DNA of 24,621 nucleotides, taken from the NCBI GenBank assembly GCA_900547025.1, contig UREZ01000021.1, positions 1-24,621 on the forward strand, written 5' to 3'. This stretch comes from an uncultured Collinsella sp. (GTDB taxonomy: Bacteria; Actinomycetota; Coriobacteriia; Coriobacteriales; Coriobacteriaceae). Positions 16,866-24,320 of the stretch are shown one piece after another. The position numbers and the translations under genes were made by a program. The stretch's first letter is position 1, and every line of letters starts with the position of its first letter. Below the pieces are notes generated by a model. The model saw nothing but the letters and a program-made list of their open reading frames with translations, was not told the origin of the DNA and ran no database searches.

Positions 16866-17726
16866 CTAGCGAGTTGGCTGGTAGCGGGGGCAGTAGCTGA
16901 TGGCGATGGCGTCGACGCCTACATGGGTGGCGATGGTGCAGCCGATGGGGCCGGTGCCGGCGTCTACGTAATCCTGACCCGCGAGTGCCTCGTTGACAAG
17001 CTCCTGCTCCTCGGCGGCGCCGGTCGTGAGCACGCGCACGCTGGAGCCCGGATACTCGGCCAAAAATGCGAGGCAATCGGCCATGGTGTTGGTAACGATG
17101 CGCTTGGCACCGCGGCCCTTTTTTATGGCCTTGATCTCGCCCGATTTCCACTCCGGCGAAACGGCCAGGCGAATGTTGAGCATTTGCGTGAGCTGGCCGG
17201 CGAGCTTGGGCGCGCGGCCGTTCTTAACGAGATTCTCGAGCGTGCGGGGAATCAGCAGCAGGTGGGCGTCGGGCAGCGTCGCGCGGATCTGCGCCTCGGT
17301 CTCGTCCAGGCTGCGGCCGTCCTCGCGCATGGCCAGCGCGTACTCCACCAGCAGGCCCTCGGCGCCCGAGCCGGTGCGCGAGTCGATGCAGCGCACGTCG
17401 AGCTCGTGCGTCTCGGCCGTCAGGCTGGCGTTGGCGTAGCAGGCGGACCACTCGCTGCACAGCGAGATAAAGATGGCGCTATCGTGGCCGTCGGCGCGCA
17501 CGCGGTCAAAGAGTTCCTTGAACTCGCCGGCACTCGGCTGCGAGGTGTGCGGCAGCTGCTCGGAGCCGGCCATGCGGGCGACGTACTCTTGGGCGGTAAT
17601 CTGCACCTGGTCGAGCAGGTCCTCGCCCTCGATAATCACATGCAGCGGAATCACGTAAATGCCGAGCTCTTGGGCGCGGGCGGGGGAGATGTCCGACGTG
17701 GAGTCGGTTATGATGGCAAAAGACAT
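16866..17726 (-). CDS. DegV family fatty-acid-binding protein
   Basis: This 286-aa protein belongs to the DegV family, which binds a fatty acid between two alpha/beta domains. Some members (FakB) present fatty acids to the kinase FakA for phosphorylation. Visible signatures are FAIITDSTSDIS at the N-terminus, the TSQPSAGEF loop, CIDSRTGSGAEGLLV, LIPRTLENLVKNGRA and IGCTIATHVGVDAIAI at the end. Start: the ATG at 17726 has GAAAGGTG upstream; an in-frame ATG at 17783 would add arginine-rich nonsense. TATACT on the minus strand (17788-17783) is a good -10 box. It is divergent from the HAD phosphatase gene. No fakA-like gene is nearby, so the lipid partner is unknown. Confidence 0.92.
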   Translation of the reverse strand: MSFAIITDSTSDISPARAQELGIYVIPLHVIIEGEDLLDQVQITAQEYVARMAGSEQLPHTSQPSAGEFKELFDRVRADGHDSAIFISLCSEWSACYANASLTAETHELDVRCIDSRTGSGAEGLLVEYALAMREDGRSLDETEAQIRATLPDAHLLLIPRTLENLVKNGRAPKLAGQLTQMLNIRLAVSPEWKSGEIKAIKKGRGAKRIVTNTMADCLAFLAEYPGSSVRVLTTGAAEEQELVNEALAGQDYVDAGTGPIGCTIATHVGVDAIAISYCPRYQPTR

Positions 17727-17797
17727 AATTGCACCTTTCGTTGGGGCGCGACGGCGCCGCCTTCTGAGAGCAAAGTGCGACAAGTATAGTGGAGTCG

Positions 17798-17855
17798 TTC
17801 CACATTTCTAGGTTCAATTGTTGAATAGTCAACAGTTTGAAGTGTCGGTGTGGAA
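17798..17855. promoter_or_regulatory. Nested inverted repeats between the degV and HAD genes
   Basis: TGTTGA-ATAG-TCAACA (17819-17834) lies centrally inside a wider pair, TTCCACA (17798-17804) and TGTGGAA (17849-17855). It is placed between the minus-strand -10 box of degV and the start of the HAD gene, as an operator shared by divergent promoters would be. No regulator gene is adjacent; chance is possible. Confidence 0.35.
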
Positions 17856-17882
17856 ATCGTCAACTGGGGAAGAGGGATGCCG

Positions 17883-18545
17883 ATGGAGGCGCTGGAGATA
17901 TGCAAACGGCCGGTCGTGCTGTTTGATTTTGATGGCACGGTGGCCGATACGGGTCGGGCGGTGATGACCTCGACGCGCAAGACGCTGGCTGCACGCGGGT
18001 TTTCGGAGGCGCAGATGGGTGACCTGCGTCGCATGATCGGGCCGCCCCTGTGGAAGAGTTTTCACGACTTTTATGGCTTCTCCCGCGAGGAGTCGCTTGT
18101 GGTGGCCGACGAGTACCGCGCCTTTTTTGACGAGCTGGGACCGGAGGAGTATCCCGTGTTTGACGGGATCCCCGAGCTGCTGGATGGGTTGGTCGCCCAG
18201 GGCAAGCGCTTGGCCGTGGCGACGTCGCGCATGGAGGCAAAGTGCGTTGACATGGTGGGAGAGCTGGGACTTTCTCAGTTTGAGGCGGTGGTTGGCATGA
18301 ATCCGCCGCAGGGGCGCGAGACCAAGGCCGATTCGGTCCGCGACGCGTTGGCGGCCTTGGGTGCGGCCGCGGGCGATGCCGTGATGATCGGCGATCGCTT
18401 TAACGACGTCGAGGGCGCGCACGCGATGAGCGTGCCGTGCATTGGTATCTATTCGGGCGCGGCGGCGCCGGGCGAGCACGAGGCGGCGGGTGCCGATGCA
18501 GTGGTGCACTCGGTGGCCGAGCTTGCTAAACTTTTCGCTATATAG
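17883..18545 (+). CDS. HAD-superfamily phosphatase (phosphoglycolate phosphatase-like)
   Basis: This ~220-aa HAD hydrolase has the nucleophile motif VVLFDFDGTVADT near the N-terminus, a helical cap (about residues 20-85), motif II VATSR, a Lys in ETKADSV, and motif IV MIGDRFNDVEGA. This is the Gph/PGMB-like layout of small-molecule phosphatases acting on phosphosugars, phosphoglycolate or pyrophosphate. The sequence does not say which. The ATG at 17883 is preferred because GGGGAAGAGGG ends 6 nt before it; ATG 17877 or GTG 17850 in the same frame are alternatives. The M20 dipeptidase gene starts 54 nt downstream with its own strong ribosome site, so the two may share a transcript. Confidence 0.88.
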   Translation: MEALEICKRPVVLFDFDGTVADTGRAVMTSTRKTLAARGFSEAQMGDLRRMIGPPLWKSFHDFYGFSREESLVVADEYRAFFDELGPEEYPVFDGIPELLDGLVAQGKRLAVATSRMEAKCVDMVGELGLSQFEAVVGMNPPQGRETKADSVRDALAALGAAAGDAVMIGDRFNDVEGAHAMSVPCIGIYSGAAAPGEHEAAGADAVVHSVAELAKLFAI

Positions 18546-18599
18546 GTATTTGATGTGAGGGGCGGGCACGCTCGCCGCTCATTGGTAAGGAGGTCGTCC

Positions 18600-20036
18600 A
18601 TGAATCAGGTGGAGCAGAGCGTTGCCGAGTATGTCGACGAGGTCTGGGAGGATGTCGTCGCCGATATCGAGCAGCTGGTGAGTTATCCGTCCGTGGCAGT
18701 TTCTGCCGATGCGGAGCCCGGCGCGCCGTTTGGCCGCCCGGTCCGTGACGCGCTCGATTGCGCGCTCGGCATCGCGCAGAAGCTCGGCTATCAGACGAGC
18801 GACGACGAGGGCTATGTGGGAATCGCCGATATCCCGGGCCGCGGCGACAAACAGCTCGCGACTATCTGCCACGTGGACGTGGTTCCCGCCGGCCCTGGCT
18901 GGAACACCGACCCGTTCACCATGGAGCGCCGCGAGGGCTGGCTGCTCGGTCGCGGCGTGATTGACGACAAGGGCCCGGCGGTATTGTCACTCTACGCCGG
19001 CGCCTACTTGCTCAAGCACGGCATTGTTCCGCGCTACACCTTCCGCGCGCTGCTGGGCTGCGATGAGGAAGTGGGCATGTCCGACGTTCACCATTATCTG
19101 GAGAACAACGCAGACCCCGACTTTTTGTTTACGCCCGATGCCGAGTTCCCGGTCTGCAATGCTGAGAAGGGCCAGTTTGGGGCGACGTTCGTGAGCCCCA
19201 AGATCGACGGCGGGCGCATTGTGTCCTGGAGCGGTGCCGAGGCGAGCAACGCCATTCCGTCGCAGTCTATCTGCGAGCTCGCGATTGCCGCCGATGAGCT
19301 GCCGGCGCCGGTCGAGAATGCTGACCGCCTGGAGATCACGGCTCTCGACAATGGTCATGTGCAGATTTTCGCCCACGGTATTGGCGGTCACGCCTCGATG
19401 CCCGAGGGGACGATCAATGCCGTCGGCCTGATCGTGTCGTATCTGCGCGAGGCCGAGGACGCGTTTGGTGCACGCGACGAGCGCCTGCTGACGCCTGCCG
19501 AGCACGAGTTCGTCAAGTTCCTGGCCTTTGTGCATGCGGATGCCTATGGTCGCGGCCTGGGTATCGACGCGACGAGCCCAGCGTTTGGCCCGCTTACCTG
19601 CAACGCTGGCGTCATCCGTGTGGCGGATGGCCATATCGAGCAGGTCATCGACGTGCGCTTCCCCGACAGCACGAGTGCCGATACCATCCGCGAGCAGCTC
19701 GAGCCGCTCGTGGGCCGTTTTGGCGTGACGTGCCGTGTGGGTCGTGCGAAGGTGCCGTTCTCGGTGTCTGCCGACGATCCGGCCGTGAAGGCGCTTATCG
19801 ATACCTATAACGAGTTCACCGGCAAGCATGCCGAGCCCTTTGCCATGGGCGGCGGCACGTACGCGCGCAACTTTGCCCGCGCCGTCTCGTTTGGCCCCGA
19901 GGAGACCGGCCTGGAGCTGCCCGCATGGGGCGGCCAGATGCACGGCCCCAACGAGTGCGCCAACGAGGAACAGCTCAAGCAGGCGCTCAAGATCTATATT
20001 GTTGCGATCCTCCGTTTGAATGAATTAGAGCTTTAG
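18600..20036 (+). CDS. M20 family dipeptidase (PepV/Sapep-like)
   Basis: This 478-aa zinc peptidase cleaves dipeptides or short N-terminal peptides in the cytoplasm; there is no signal peptide. Metal-site motifs are ICHVDVVPAGPGW (His91, Asp93), LLGRGVIDDKGP (Asp122), CDEEVGM (catalytic Glu156, ligand Glu157) and FTPDAEFP (Asp180). The last ligand is the His in GGQMHGPNE near the C-terminus. The insert between these halves is the dimerisation/lid domain. Ligand order, GWNTDPF and the terminal GGGTYARNF match the PepV/Sapep branch (TIGR01887-like) rather than DapE or ArgE. The ATG follows AAGGAGG; an in-frame upstream ATG at 18555 is unlikely. A folded repeat element begins 2 nt after its stop. 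Confidence 0.93.
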   Translation: MNQVEQSVAEYVDEVWEDVVADIEQLVSYPSVAVSADAEPGAPFGRPVRDALDCALGIAQKLGYQTSDDEGYVGIADIPGRGDKQLATICHVDVVPAGPGWNTDPFTMERREGWLLGRGVIDDKGPAVLSLYAGAYLLKHGIVPRYTFRALLGCDEEVGMSDVHHYLENNADPDFLFTPDAEFPVCNAEKGQFGATFVSPKIDGGRIVSWSGAEASNAIPSQSICELAIAADELPAPVENADRLEITALDNGHVQIFAHGIGGHASMPEGTINAVGLIVSYLREAEDAFGARDERLLTPAEHEFVKFLAFVHADAYGRGLGIDATSPAFGPLTCNAGVIRVADGHIEQVIDVRFPDSTSADTIREQLEPLVGRFGVTCRVGRAKVPFSVSADDPAVKALIDTYNEFTGKHAEPFAMGGGTYARNFARAVSFGPEETGLELPAWGGQMHGPNECANEEQLKQALKIYIVAILRLNELEL

Positions 20037-20037
20037 G

Positions 20038-20176
20038 GTTACGCGGTTTTACCAAACCGCGTAACAGCTCGACGCTGCAAACGCCCCCAAGCGGCAATCT
20101 GACGTTCAATCGTCGGTCGCGTACAAAAGTACGCTTCCCTCCTCTTTCACGTCACCTTGCTCGCTTAGGGGCGTTT
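20038..20176 (+). repeat. Folded post-stop repeat element, copy 3 (after the dipeptidase gene)
   Basis: The 12-bp hairpin (20038-20065) is identical to that of copy 2. The rod matches copy 1: AAACGCCCCCAAGCG (20079-20093) against CGCTTAGGGGCGTTT (20162-20176), with one mismatch, and TGACGT/ACGTCA (20100-20105 with 20149-20154). The apical hairpin differs in sequence, GCGTAC-AAAA-GTACGC (20119-20134), where copy 1 has GGGCAT-GACC-AGAA-GGTC-A-ATGCCC. Both pair well, which argues for selection on structure. Confidence 0.8.
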
Positions 20177-20210
20177 TCGCTGACTTATGCTCAACCTGTG
20201 GGGTTTCCAA

Positions 20211-20297
20211 GGTAGTCCTTGGGGACGTTCTTAAATGACTAGTCAAACAAGAACGTCCCCAACGACTAGTCGTTTAAGAACGTCCCCAACAACTACC
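20211..20297. repeat. Palindromic repeat with GACTAGTC centres, copy B (three half-units)
   Basis: TTGGGGACGTTCTT (20219-20232) is followed by two inverted half-units AAGAACGTCCCCAA (20249-20262 and 20276-20289), each pair separated by a spacer holding GACTAGTC. GGTAGT (20211-20216) and ACTACC (20292-20297) bound the whole. The units are identical to copy A at 7015-7058, so this is one family with an added half-unit. Confidence 0.75.
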
Positions 20298-20497
20298 TTC
20301 CTCTGGTGTAAAAGGTGCGCCATGTTCGGCGCTGGATTGTTATTCGTTTGTAAAGGCCGTGCTGCGCTTGCGGTAAGGGTCTATCAGATGCCCGTAAAAA
20401 ACCGCAGTTGGCGCGGGCACTGCCCGATCGAGGCCGTATCTTTCCAAACAGCAAAGCGGGCAGGGTGCTCGCGAGTCGCATGTATGAAAGGAAGATC
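20298..20497 (+). promoter_or_regulatory. Leader region of the pst operon
   Basis: About 200 bp without a gene precede pstS and should hold the phosphate-responsive promoter. CGGGCACTGCCCG (near 20415) is a small hairpin, and AAAGGAAG (20487-20494) is the pstS ribosome site. I cannot identify PhoP/PhoB boxes or a -35/-10 pair with confidence. Confidence 0.3.
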
Positions 20498-21436
20498 ATG
20501 CTCGATCAGGCTTATTCTCGTCGTCAGTTCCTCGGCCTCGCTGGTGGTCTTGCCAGCATCGTCGGTCTCGGTCTCGTTGGTTGCGGCGGCTCTGGCGCTT
20601 CCGACGCCGCCGACAAGGGTAGCGCCGCTGCTGCCGAGTCCGTCTCCGGCGAGGTGACCTACGACGGCGCCTCCTCGTTCCAGGCTCTCGTCGAGGCCGC
20701 TGCCGAGAAGTTCATGGACGCCAACCCGGACGTCTCTGTTTCCGGCTCGGGCAACGGTTCGGGCAAGGGCCTGACCGCCGTCGCCGCCGGCACCGTCACC
20801 ATCGGTAACTCCGACGTCTTCGCCGAGACCAAGCTCGAGGCCGACCAGGTCAAGAACCTCGTCGACCATGAGGTCGCCGTTGTGGGCATGGGTCCCGTCG
20901 TCTCCAAGAACGTGACGGTCGACGACCTGTCCCTTGAGCAGCTCAAGGGCATCTTCTCCGGCCAGATCACCAACTGGAAGGAGGTCGGCGGCGACGACGC
21001 AAAGATCGTCGTCCTCAACCGCAAGGCCGGCTCCGGCACCCGCGCCACCTTCGAGGCCGCCGTCTTTGGTGACGAGGCCGTTGACTTTAAGGGCGACGCC
21101 GAGCTCGACAAGTCCGGCGACGTCCAGACTCAGATGGGCAGCACCGACAACGCCATCTCCTACCTCGACTTCTCGCACTTCGATGACTCCAAGTTCAACG
21201 CCATCAAAGTCGAGGGCGTCGAGCCCAAGAGCAAGAACGTCACCGACGACTCCTTCAAGATCTGGGCGACCGAGCACATGTACTGCTCCAAGGACGCCGA
21301 CGAGGCCACCAAGGCCTTCCTGGAGTTTATGCTCTCCGACGACGTCCAGGGCAAGCTCGTCGAGGAGCAGGGCTTCATCCCCGTCTCTGCCATGAAGGTC
21401 GTCAAGGACGCCAGCGGCAAGGTCTCCGCTAAATAA
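20498..21436 (+). CDS. pstS: Phosphate ABC transporter substrate-binding lipoprotein PstS
   Basis: This 312-aa protein captures inorganic phosphate outside the cell and delivers it to PstCA. The N-terminus has a twin-arginine motif SRRQFLGL (7-14), a hydrophobic stretch, and a lipobox LVGC with Cys29, so it is probably a Tat-exported lipoprotein. The mature part begins with a Gly/Ser/Ala-rich linker, then SGEVTYDGASSFQ, the phosphate loops SGSGNGSGKGL and NRKAGSGTRATFE, FSGQITNWKEVGG and the terminal VEEQGFIPVS. The ATG at 20498 is chosen for AAAGGAAG and because it places the twin arginines at the N-terminus; the ATG at 20483 would add five residues. It is the first gene of pstSCAB, 24 nt before pstC. 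Confidence 0.95.
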   Translation: MLDQAYSRRQFLGLAGGLASIVGLGLVGCGGSGASDAADKGSAAAAESVSGEVTYDGASSFQALVEAAAEKFMDANPDVSVSGSGNGSGKGLTAVAAGTVTIGNSDVFAETKLEADQVKNLVDHEVAVVGMGPVVSKNVTVDDLSLEQLKGIFSGQITNWKEVGGDDAKIVVLNRKAGSGTRATFEAAVFGDEAVDFKGDAELDKSGDVQTQMGSTDNAISYLDFSHFDDSKFNAIKVEGVEPKSKNVTDDSFKIWATEHMYCSKDADEATKAFLEFMLSDDVQGKLVEEQGFIPVSAMKVVKDASGKVSAK

Positions 21437-21460
21437 GTAATCGCCCCGGAAAGGTTTGCA

Positions 21461-22369
21461 ATGGCAAAACAGCTGCCAAAGCGCGACCTTGAGAACGTGG
21501 GCCTGGGCGTCACGGGCGCGTGCGTTGCGCTCGTGACGCTTGTCGTTGCCGCGCTCATCTTTATGGTCGCCCAAAAGGGCCTCTCGGCTTTTCTCAAGGA
21601 CGGCGTTTCGGTCGTCGAGTTCTTCACCGGCACCAAGTGGGACCTGGCCAACACAGCCGAAAGCGGCCTGCCCTATACCGGCGCCCTGCCCCTGATCGTC
21701 ACCTCGTTTGCGGTCATGGTGCTCTCCACGCTTATCGCGCTGCCCATCGCTATCGGCTCTGCCATCTTTGCGGTCGAGATCCAGCCTAAGTTTGGTTCCA
21801 AGATCTTTCAGCCGCTCATTGAGCTTTTGACCGGTATTCCCTCGGTCGTCTTTGGCCTGATCGGTTTTCACGTGGTCGTCGGCCTCATGAAGAGCGTTTT
21901 CCACGCAAGCACGGGCTTGGGCATCTTGCCCGGCGCCATCGTGCTGGCCGTCATGATCCTGCCGACGATGACCACACTTTCGGTCGATGGCCTGCGCGCC
22001 GTGCCCGACAGCTACCGCCAGGGCTCGCTCGCGCTGGGCTACACCCGCTGGCAGACCATCTGGCACGTGGTACTCAAGTCCGCCATGCCGTCGCTCATGA
22101 CTGCGGTCATCCTTGGTATGACCCGCGCCTTTGGCGAAACGCTTGCCGTGCGCATGGTTATCGGCGGCATCGAGGCCATGCCGATGTCGCTGCTGTCGCC
22201 GGCGTCCACTATCACCACCACGCTCACCACGTCCATGGCGGTCTATGCCGAGGGCTCGGCCCAGGACGATGTTCTGTGGGCGCTCGGTCTGCTGCTGATG
22301 GGCATGAGCCTCATCTTCATCCTGATCATCCACCTTATCGGCCGCAAGGGGGCGAAGGCTCGTGGCTAG
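21461..22369 (+). CDS. pstC: Phosphate ABC transporter permease PstC
   Basis: This 302-aa protein is one of two membrane subunits of the high-affinity phosphate importer. It has an N-terminal transmembrane segment (about residues 19-42), an extracytoplasmic part (FTGTKWDLANTAESG), then five more hydrophobic segments. The permease-ATPase coupling region reads LRAVPDSYRQGSLALGYTRW, the EAA-loop of the family, followed by MTRAFGETLAVRMVIGG. GGAAAGG precedes the ATG. The last 8 nt overlap the GTG start of pstA, so translational coupling is likely. All expected family features are present. Confidence 0.95.
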   Translation: MAKQLPKRDLENVGLGVTGACVALVTLVVAALIFMVAQKGLSAFLKDGVSVVEFFTGTKWDLANTAESGLPYTGALPLIVTSFAVMVLSTLIALPIAIGSAIFAVEIQPKFGSKIFQPLIELLTGIPSVVFGLIGFHVVVGLMKSVFHASTGLGILPGAIVLAVMILPTMTTLSVDGLRAVPDSYRQGSLALGYTRWQTIWHVVLKSAMPSLMTAVILGMTRAFGETLAVRMVIGGIEAMPMSLLSPASTITTTLTTSMAVYAEGSAQDDVLWALGLLLMGMSLIFILIIHLIGRKGAKARG

Positions 22370-23288
22370 CACGCGTATCCACATCGACGAGGCGAGGCTC
22401 GGGCGTGTCCAAAAGCAGGACCGCTTCGCCACGGGCGTGTTGACGGCGATCGTCGCCATCGTCATGCTCATCGTCGTCTCCATGGTGGCCTATATCCTGT
22501 TCGAGGGCATCTCGACGCTGTTCCAGCCGGGCTTTCTCACGGAGCCGTCGCGCGCCAACGGAACGCAGGGCGGCGTGCTCTACCAGCTGTTCGACTCGTT
22601 CTACCTGCTGCTGATCACCCTGATCATCTCGGTGCCCATCAGCCTGGGCGGAGCGGTCTTTTTGGTTGAGTACGCGCCGGACGGACCCATCCGCGACATC
22701 GCCTCCACCGCCATCGAGACGTTGTCCTCGCTGCCTTCCATCGTCGTCGGCATGTTCGGTTTTCTGGTGTTCTCGGTGCAGCTGGGCTGGAAGTACTCCA
22801 TCATCTCCGGCGCCGTCGCGCTCACCATGTTCAACATCCCCATCCTGGTGCGCGTGATCCAGCAGGCGCTCGAGGACGTGCCGCAGGCCCAGCGCGATGC
22901 GTGCCTGGCCATGGGCCTCACTCGCTGGGAGGCCACGCTGCACATCCTGATCCCCGAGGCCATGCCTGCCATCGTGACGGGCATCGTGCTTTCGGCCGGT
23001 CGCGTGTTTGGCGAGGCCGCAGCACTGCTTTTTACCTCGGGTATGAGCTCGCCGGTTCGCCTGAACTTCTTGAGCTTTAACCTGTCGAGCCCTACTTGCG
23101 CCTGGAACGTGTTCCGCCCCGGCGAGTCGCTCGCCGTGCATATCTACAAGATCTATGGCGAGGGCAGCCCCGAGGCCCAGCAGATCGTCTGGGGCACCGC
23201 TGCACTGCTGATGATTTGCGTGCTGTTGTTTAACGTAATCGCCCGCATTGTGGGCAAGCAACTGGCAAGGAAGATGACGGCCGAATGA
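22362..23288 (+). CDS. pstA: Phosphate ABC transporter permease PstA
   Basis: This 308-aa protein is the second permease subunit, pairing with PstC. It starts at a GTG (22362) overlapping the end of pstC by 8 nt, with GGGGGCGAAGG upstream. Six hydrophobic segments are visible, the first at about residues 25-50. Conserved parts include LIISVPISLGGAVFLVEYAP, the DVPQAQRDACLAMGLTRWEA coupling loop, and SAGRVFGEAAALLFTSGM. The stop overlaps the pstB start in an ATGA arrangement. The N-terminal ~24 residues (rich in Arg and acidic residues) are cytoplasmic. Confidence 0.95.
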   Translation: MASTRIHIDEARLGRVQKQDRFATGVLTAIVAIVMLIVVSMVAYILFEGISTLFQPGFLTEPSRANGTQGGVLYQLFDSFYLLLITLIISVPISLGGAVFLVEYAPDGPIRDIASTAIETLSSLPSIVVGMFGFLVFSVQLGWKYSIISGAVALTMFNIPILVRVIQQALEDVPQAQRDACLAMGLTRWEATLHILIPEAMPAIVTGIVLSAGRVFGEAAALLFTSGMSSPVRLNFLSFNLSSPTCAWNVFRPGESLAVHIYKIYGEGSPEAQQIVWGTAALLMICVLLFNVIARIVGKQLARKMTAE

Positions 23289-24157
23289 GCGAGATGAATG
23301 TAACGCCCGCAACCGAAGCGGCATCGTCCGACACCCAGGACTTCCTGTCGAGCGTGGGGGAGAGCGAGAGGCGTGTTCGCGTGAGTGGCAAGGCCGTGAG
23401 CGACGAGGTCGTGCTCTCCACCAAGGACGTCAACGTGTACTATGGCGACCACCATGCGCTGCGCAATACGTCGCTCGACTTTCACAAGGGTGAGATCACG
23501 GCGCTCATTGGGCCTTCGGGCTGCGGTAAGTCGACCTTCTTGCGCAGTCTCAACCTTATGAATCGCGAGATTCGCGGCTGCCGCGTGGAGGGCGAGATTA
23601 ACTACCGCGAACGCAATGTGAACACCAGGACCGAGAACACGTACGAGCTGCGTCGCTCCATTGGCATGGTGTTCCAGCAGCCCAACCCTTTCCGCAAGTC
23701 CATTCGCGACAACATCACGTTTGCGCCAAAGCGTCACGGCATTACCGACCGCGACGAGCTTGATCGCATGGTCGAGGAAAGCCTGCGTGGTGCGGCGCTG
23801 TGGGACGAGGTCAAGGACAAGCTCGACAAGAGCGCCTACGCGCTTTCGGGCGGTCAGCAGCAGCGCCTGTGCATCGCGCGCACGCTGGCGCTCAACCCCG
23901 ATGTGATCCTGTTTGACGAACCCTGCTCGGCGCTCGACCCCATCTCGACGCTGGCGATCGAGGACCTCATGTCATCGATCGTTGCCGACCGTGCCATCGT
24001 CATCGTGACGCACAACATGGAGCAGGCGTCGCGCGTGTCCAACCGCACGGCGTTCTTCTACATGGGCGATATGGTTGAGTACGACGAGACTGACGAGATT
24101 TTCCAACGGCCCAAGGATAAGCGGCTGAATGATTACCTCACCGGCATGTTCTCCTAG
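23285..24157 (+). CDS. pstB: Phosphate ABC transporter ATPase PstB
   Basis: This 290-aa protein is the ATP-hydrolysing subunit driving phosphate import. Motifs: Walker A GPSGCGKS (76-83), Q-loop VFQQPNPFRKSIRDNI, signature LSGGQQQR, Walker B VILFDEPCSALDP and the switch His in IVTHNMEQA. QQPNPF and DPISTLAIE are typical of PstB rather than other importers. It carries about 40 extra N-terminal residues before the ABC domain; an internal start is possible, but the ATGA overlap with pstA favours 23285. The operon ends at a terminator with no phoU, although phoU often follows pstB. Confidence 0.95.
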   Translation: MSEMNVTPATEAASSDTQDFLSSVGESERRVRVSGKAVSDEVVLSTKDVNVYYGDHHALRNTSLDFHKGEITALIGPSGCGKSTFLRSLNLMNREIRGCRVEGEINYRERNVNTRTENTYELRRSIGMVFQQPNPFRKSIRDNITFAPKRHGITDRDELDRMVEESLRGAALWDEVKDKLDKSAYALSGGQQQRLCIARTLALNPDVILFDEPCSALDPISTLAIEDLMSSIVADRAIVIVTHNMEQASRVSNRTAFFYMGDMVEYDETDEIFQRPKDKRLNDYLTGMFS

Positions 24158-24175
24158 TCCGGGACATGCTTGAGG

Positions 24176-24201
24176 CCCGCGGCGGCCACGGTTGCCGCGG
24201 G
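24176..24201 (+). terminator. First hairpin after pstB
   Basis: CCCGCGGC (24176-24183) pairs with GCCGCGGG (24194-24201) around a 10-nt loop, 18 nt after the pstB stop. It has no U-run, so it more likely stabilises the 3' end or cooperates with the terminator just downstream. Confidence 0.4.
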
Positions 24202-24213
24202 ACTGATTGGAGA

Positions 24214-24250
24214 GGCGGGTCATCTCTTTTGGGAGATGGCCCGCCTTTTT
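24214..24250 (+). terminator. Intrinsic terminator of the pst operon
   Basis: GGCGGGTCATCTC (24214-24226) pairs with GAGATGGCCCGCC (24233-24245), 13 bp with one G-T wobble, followed at once by TTTTTGTGT. This is a standard rho-independent terminator separating pstB from the ABC-F gene. Confidence 0.85.
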
Positions 24251-24320
24251 GTGTCGTGTGCGGCCCGCCTTTTCGCTGCTATTATGGACAACGTTGAATT
24301 TCTACGAAGGAGCAGGGCAT

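Noticed and set aside
20211..20297. Regularly spaced repeats that could suggest a small CRISPR array
   Set aside because: The units are inverted half-palindromes and the spacers are repeats themselves (GACTAGTC); no cas gene is near.
20298..20497. PhoP/PhoB boxes before pstS
   Set aside because: I searched for spaced direct repeats by eye and found none convincing.
20384..22483. A 699-codon open frame on the minus strand across pstS and pstC
   Set aside because: It is antisense to two clear pst genes; its protein is low in complexity and His/Asp/Arg-rich, as codon bias produces in high-G+C DNA.
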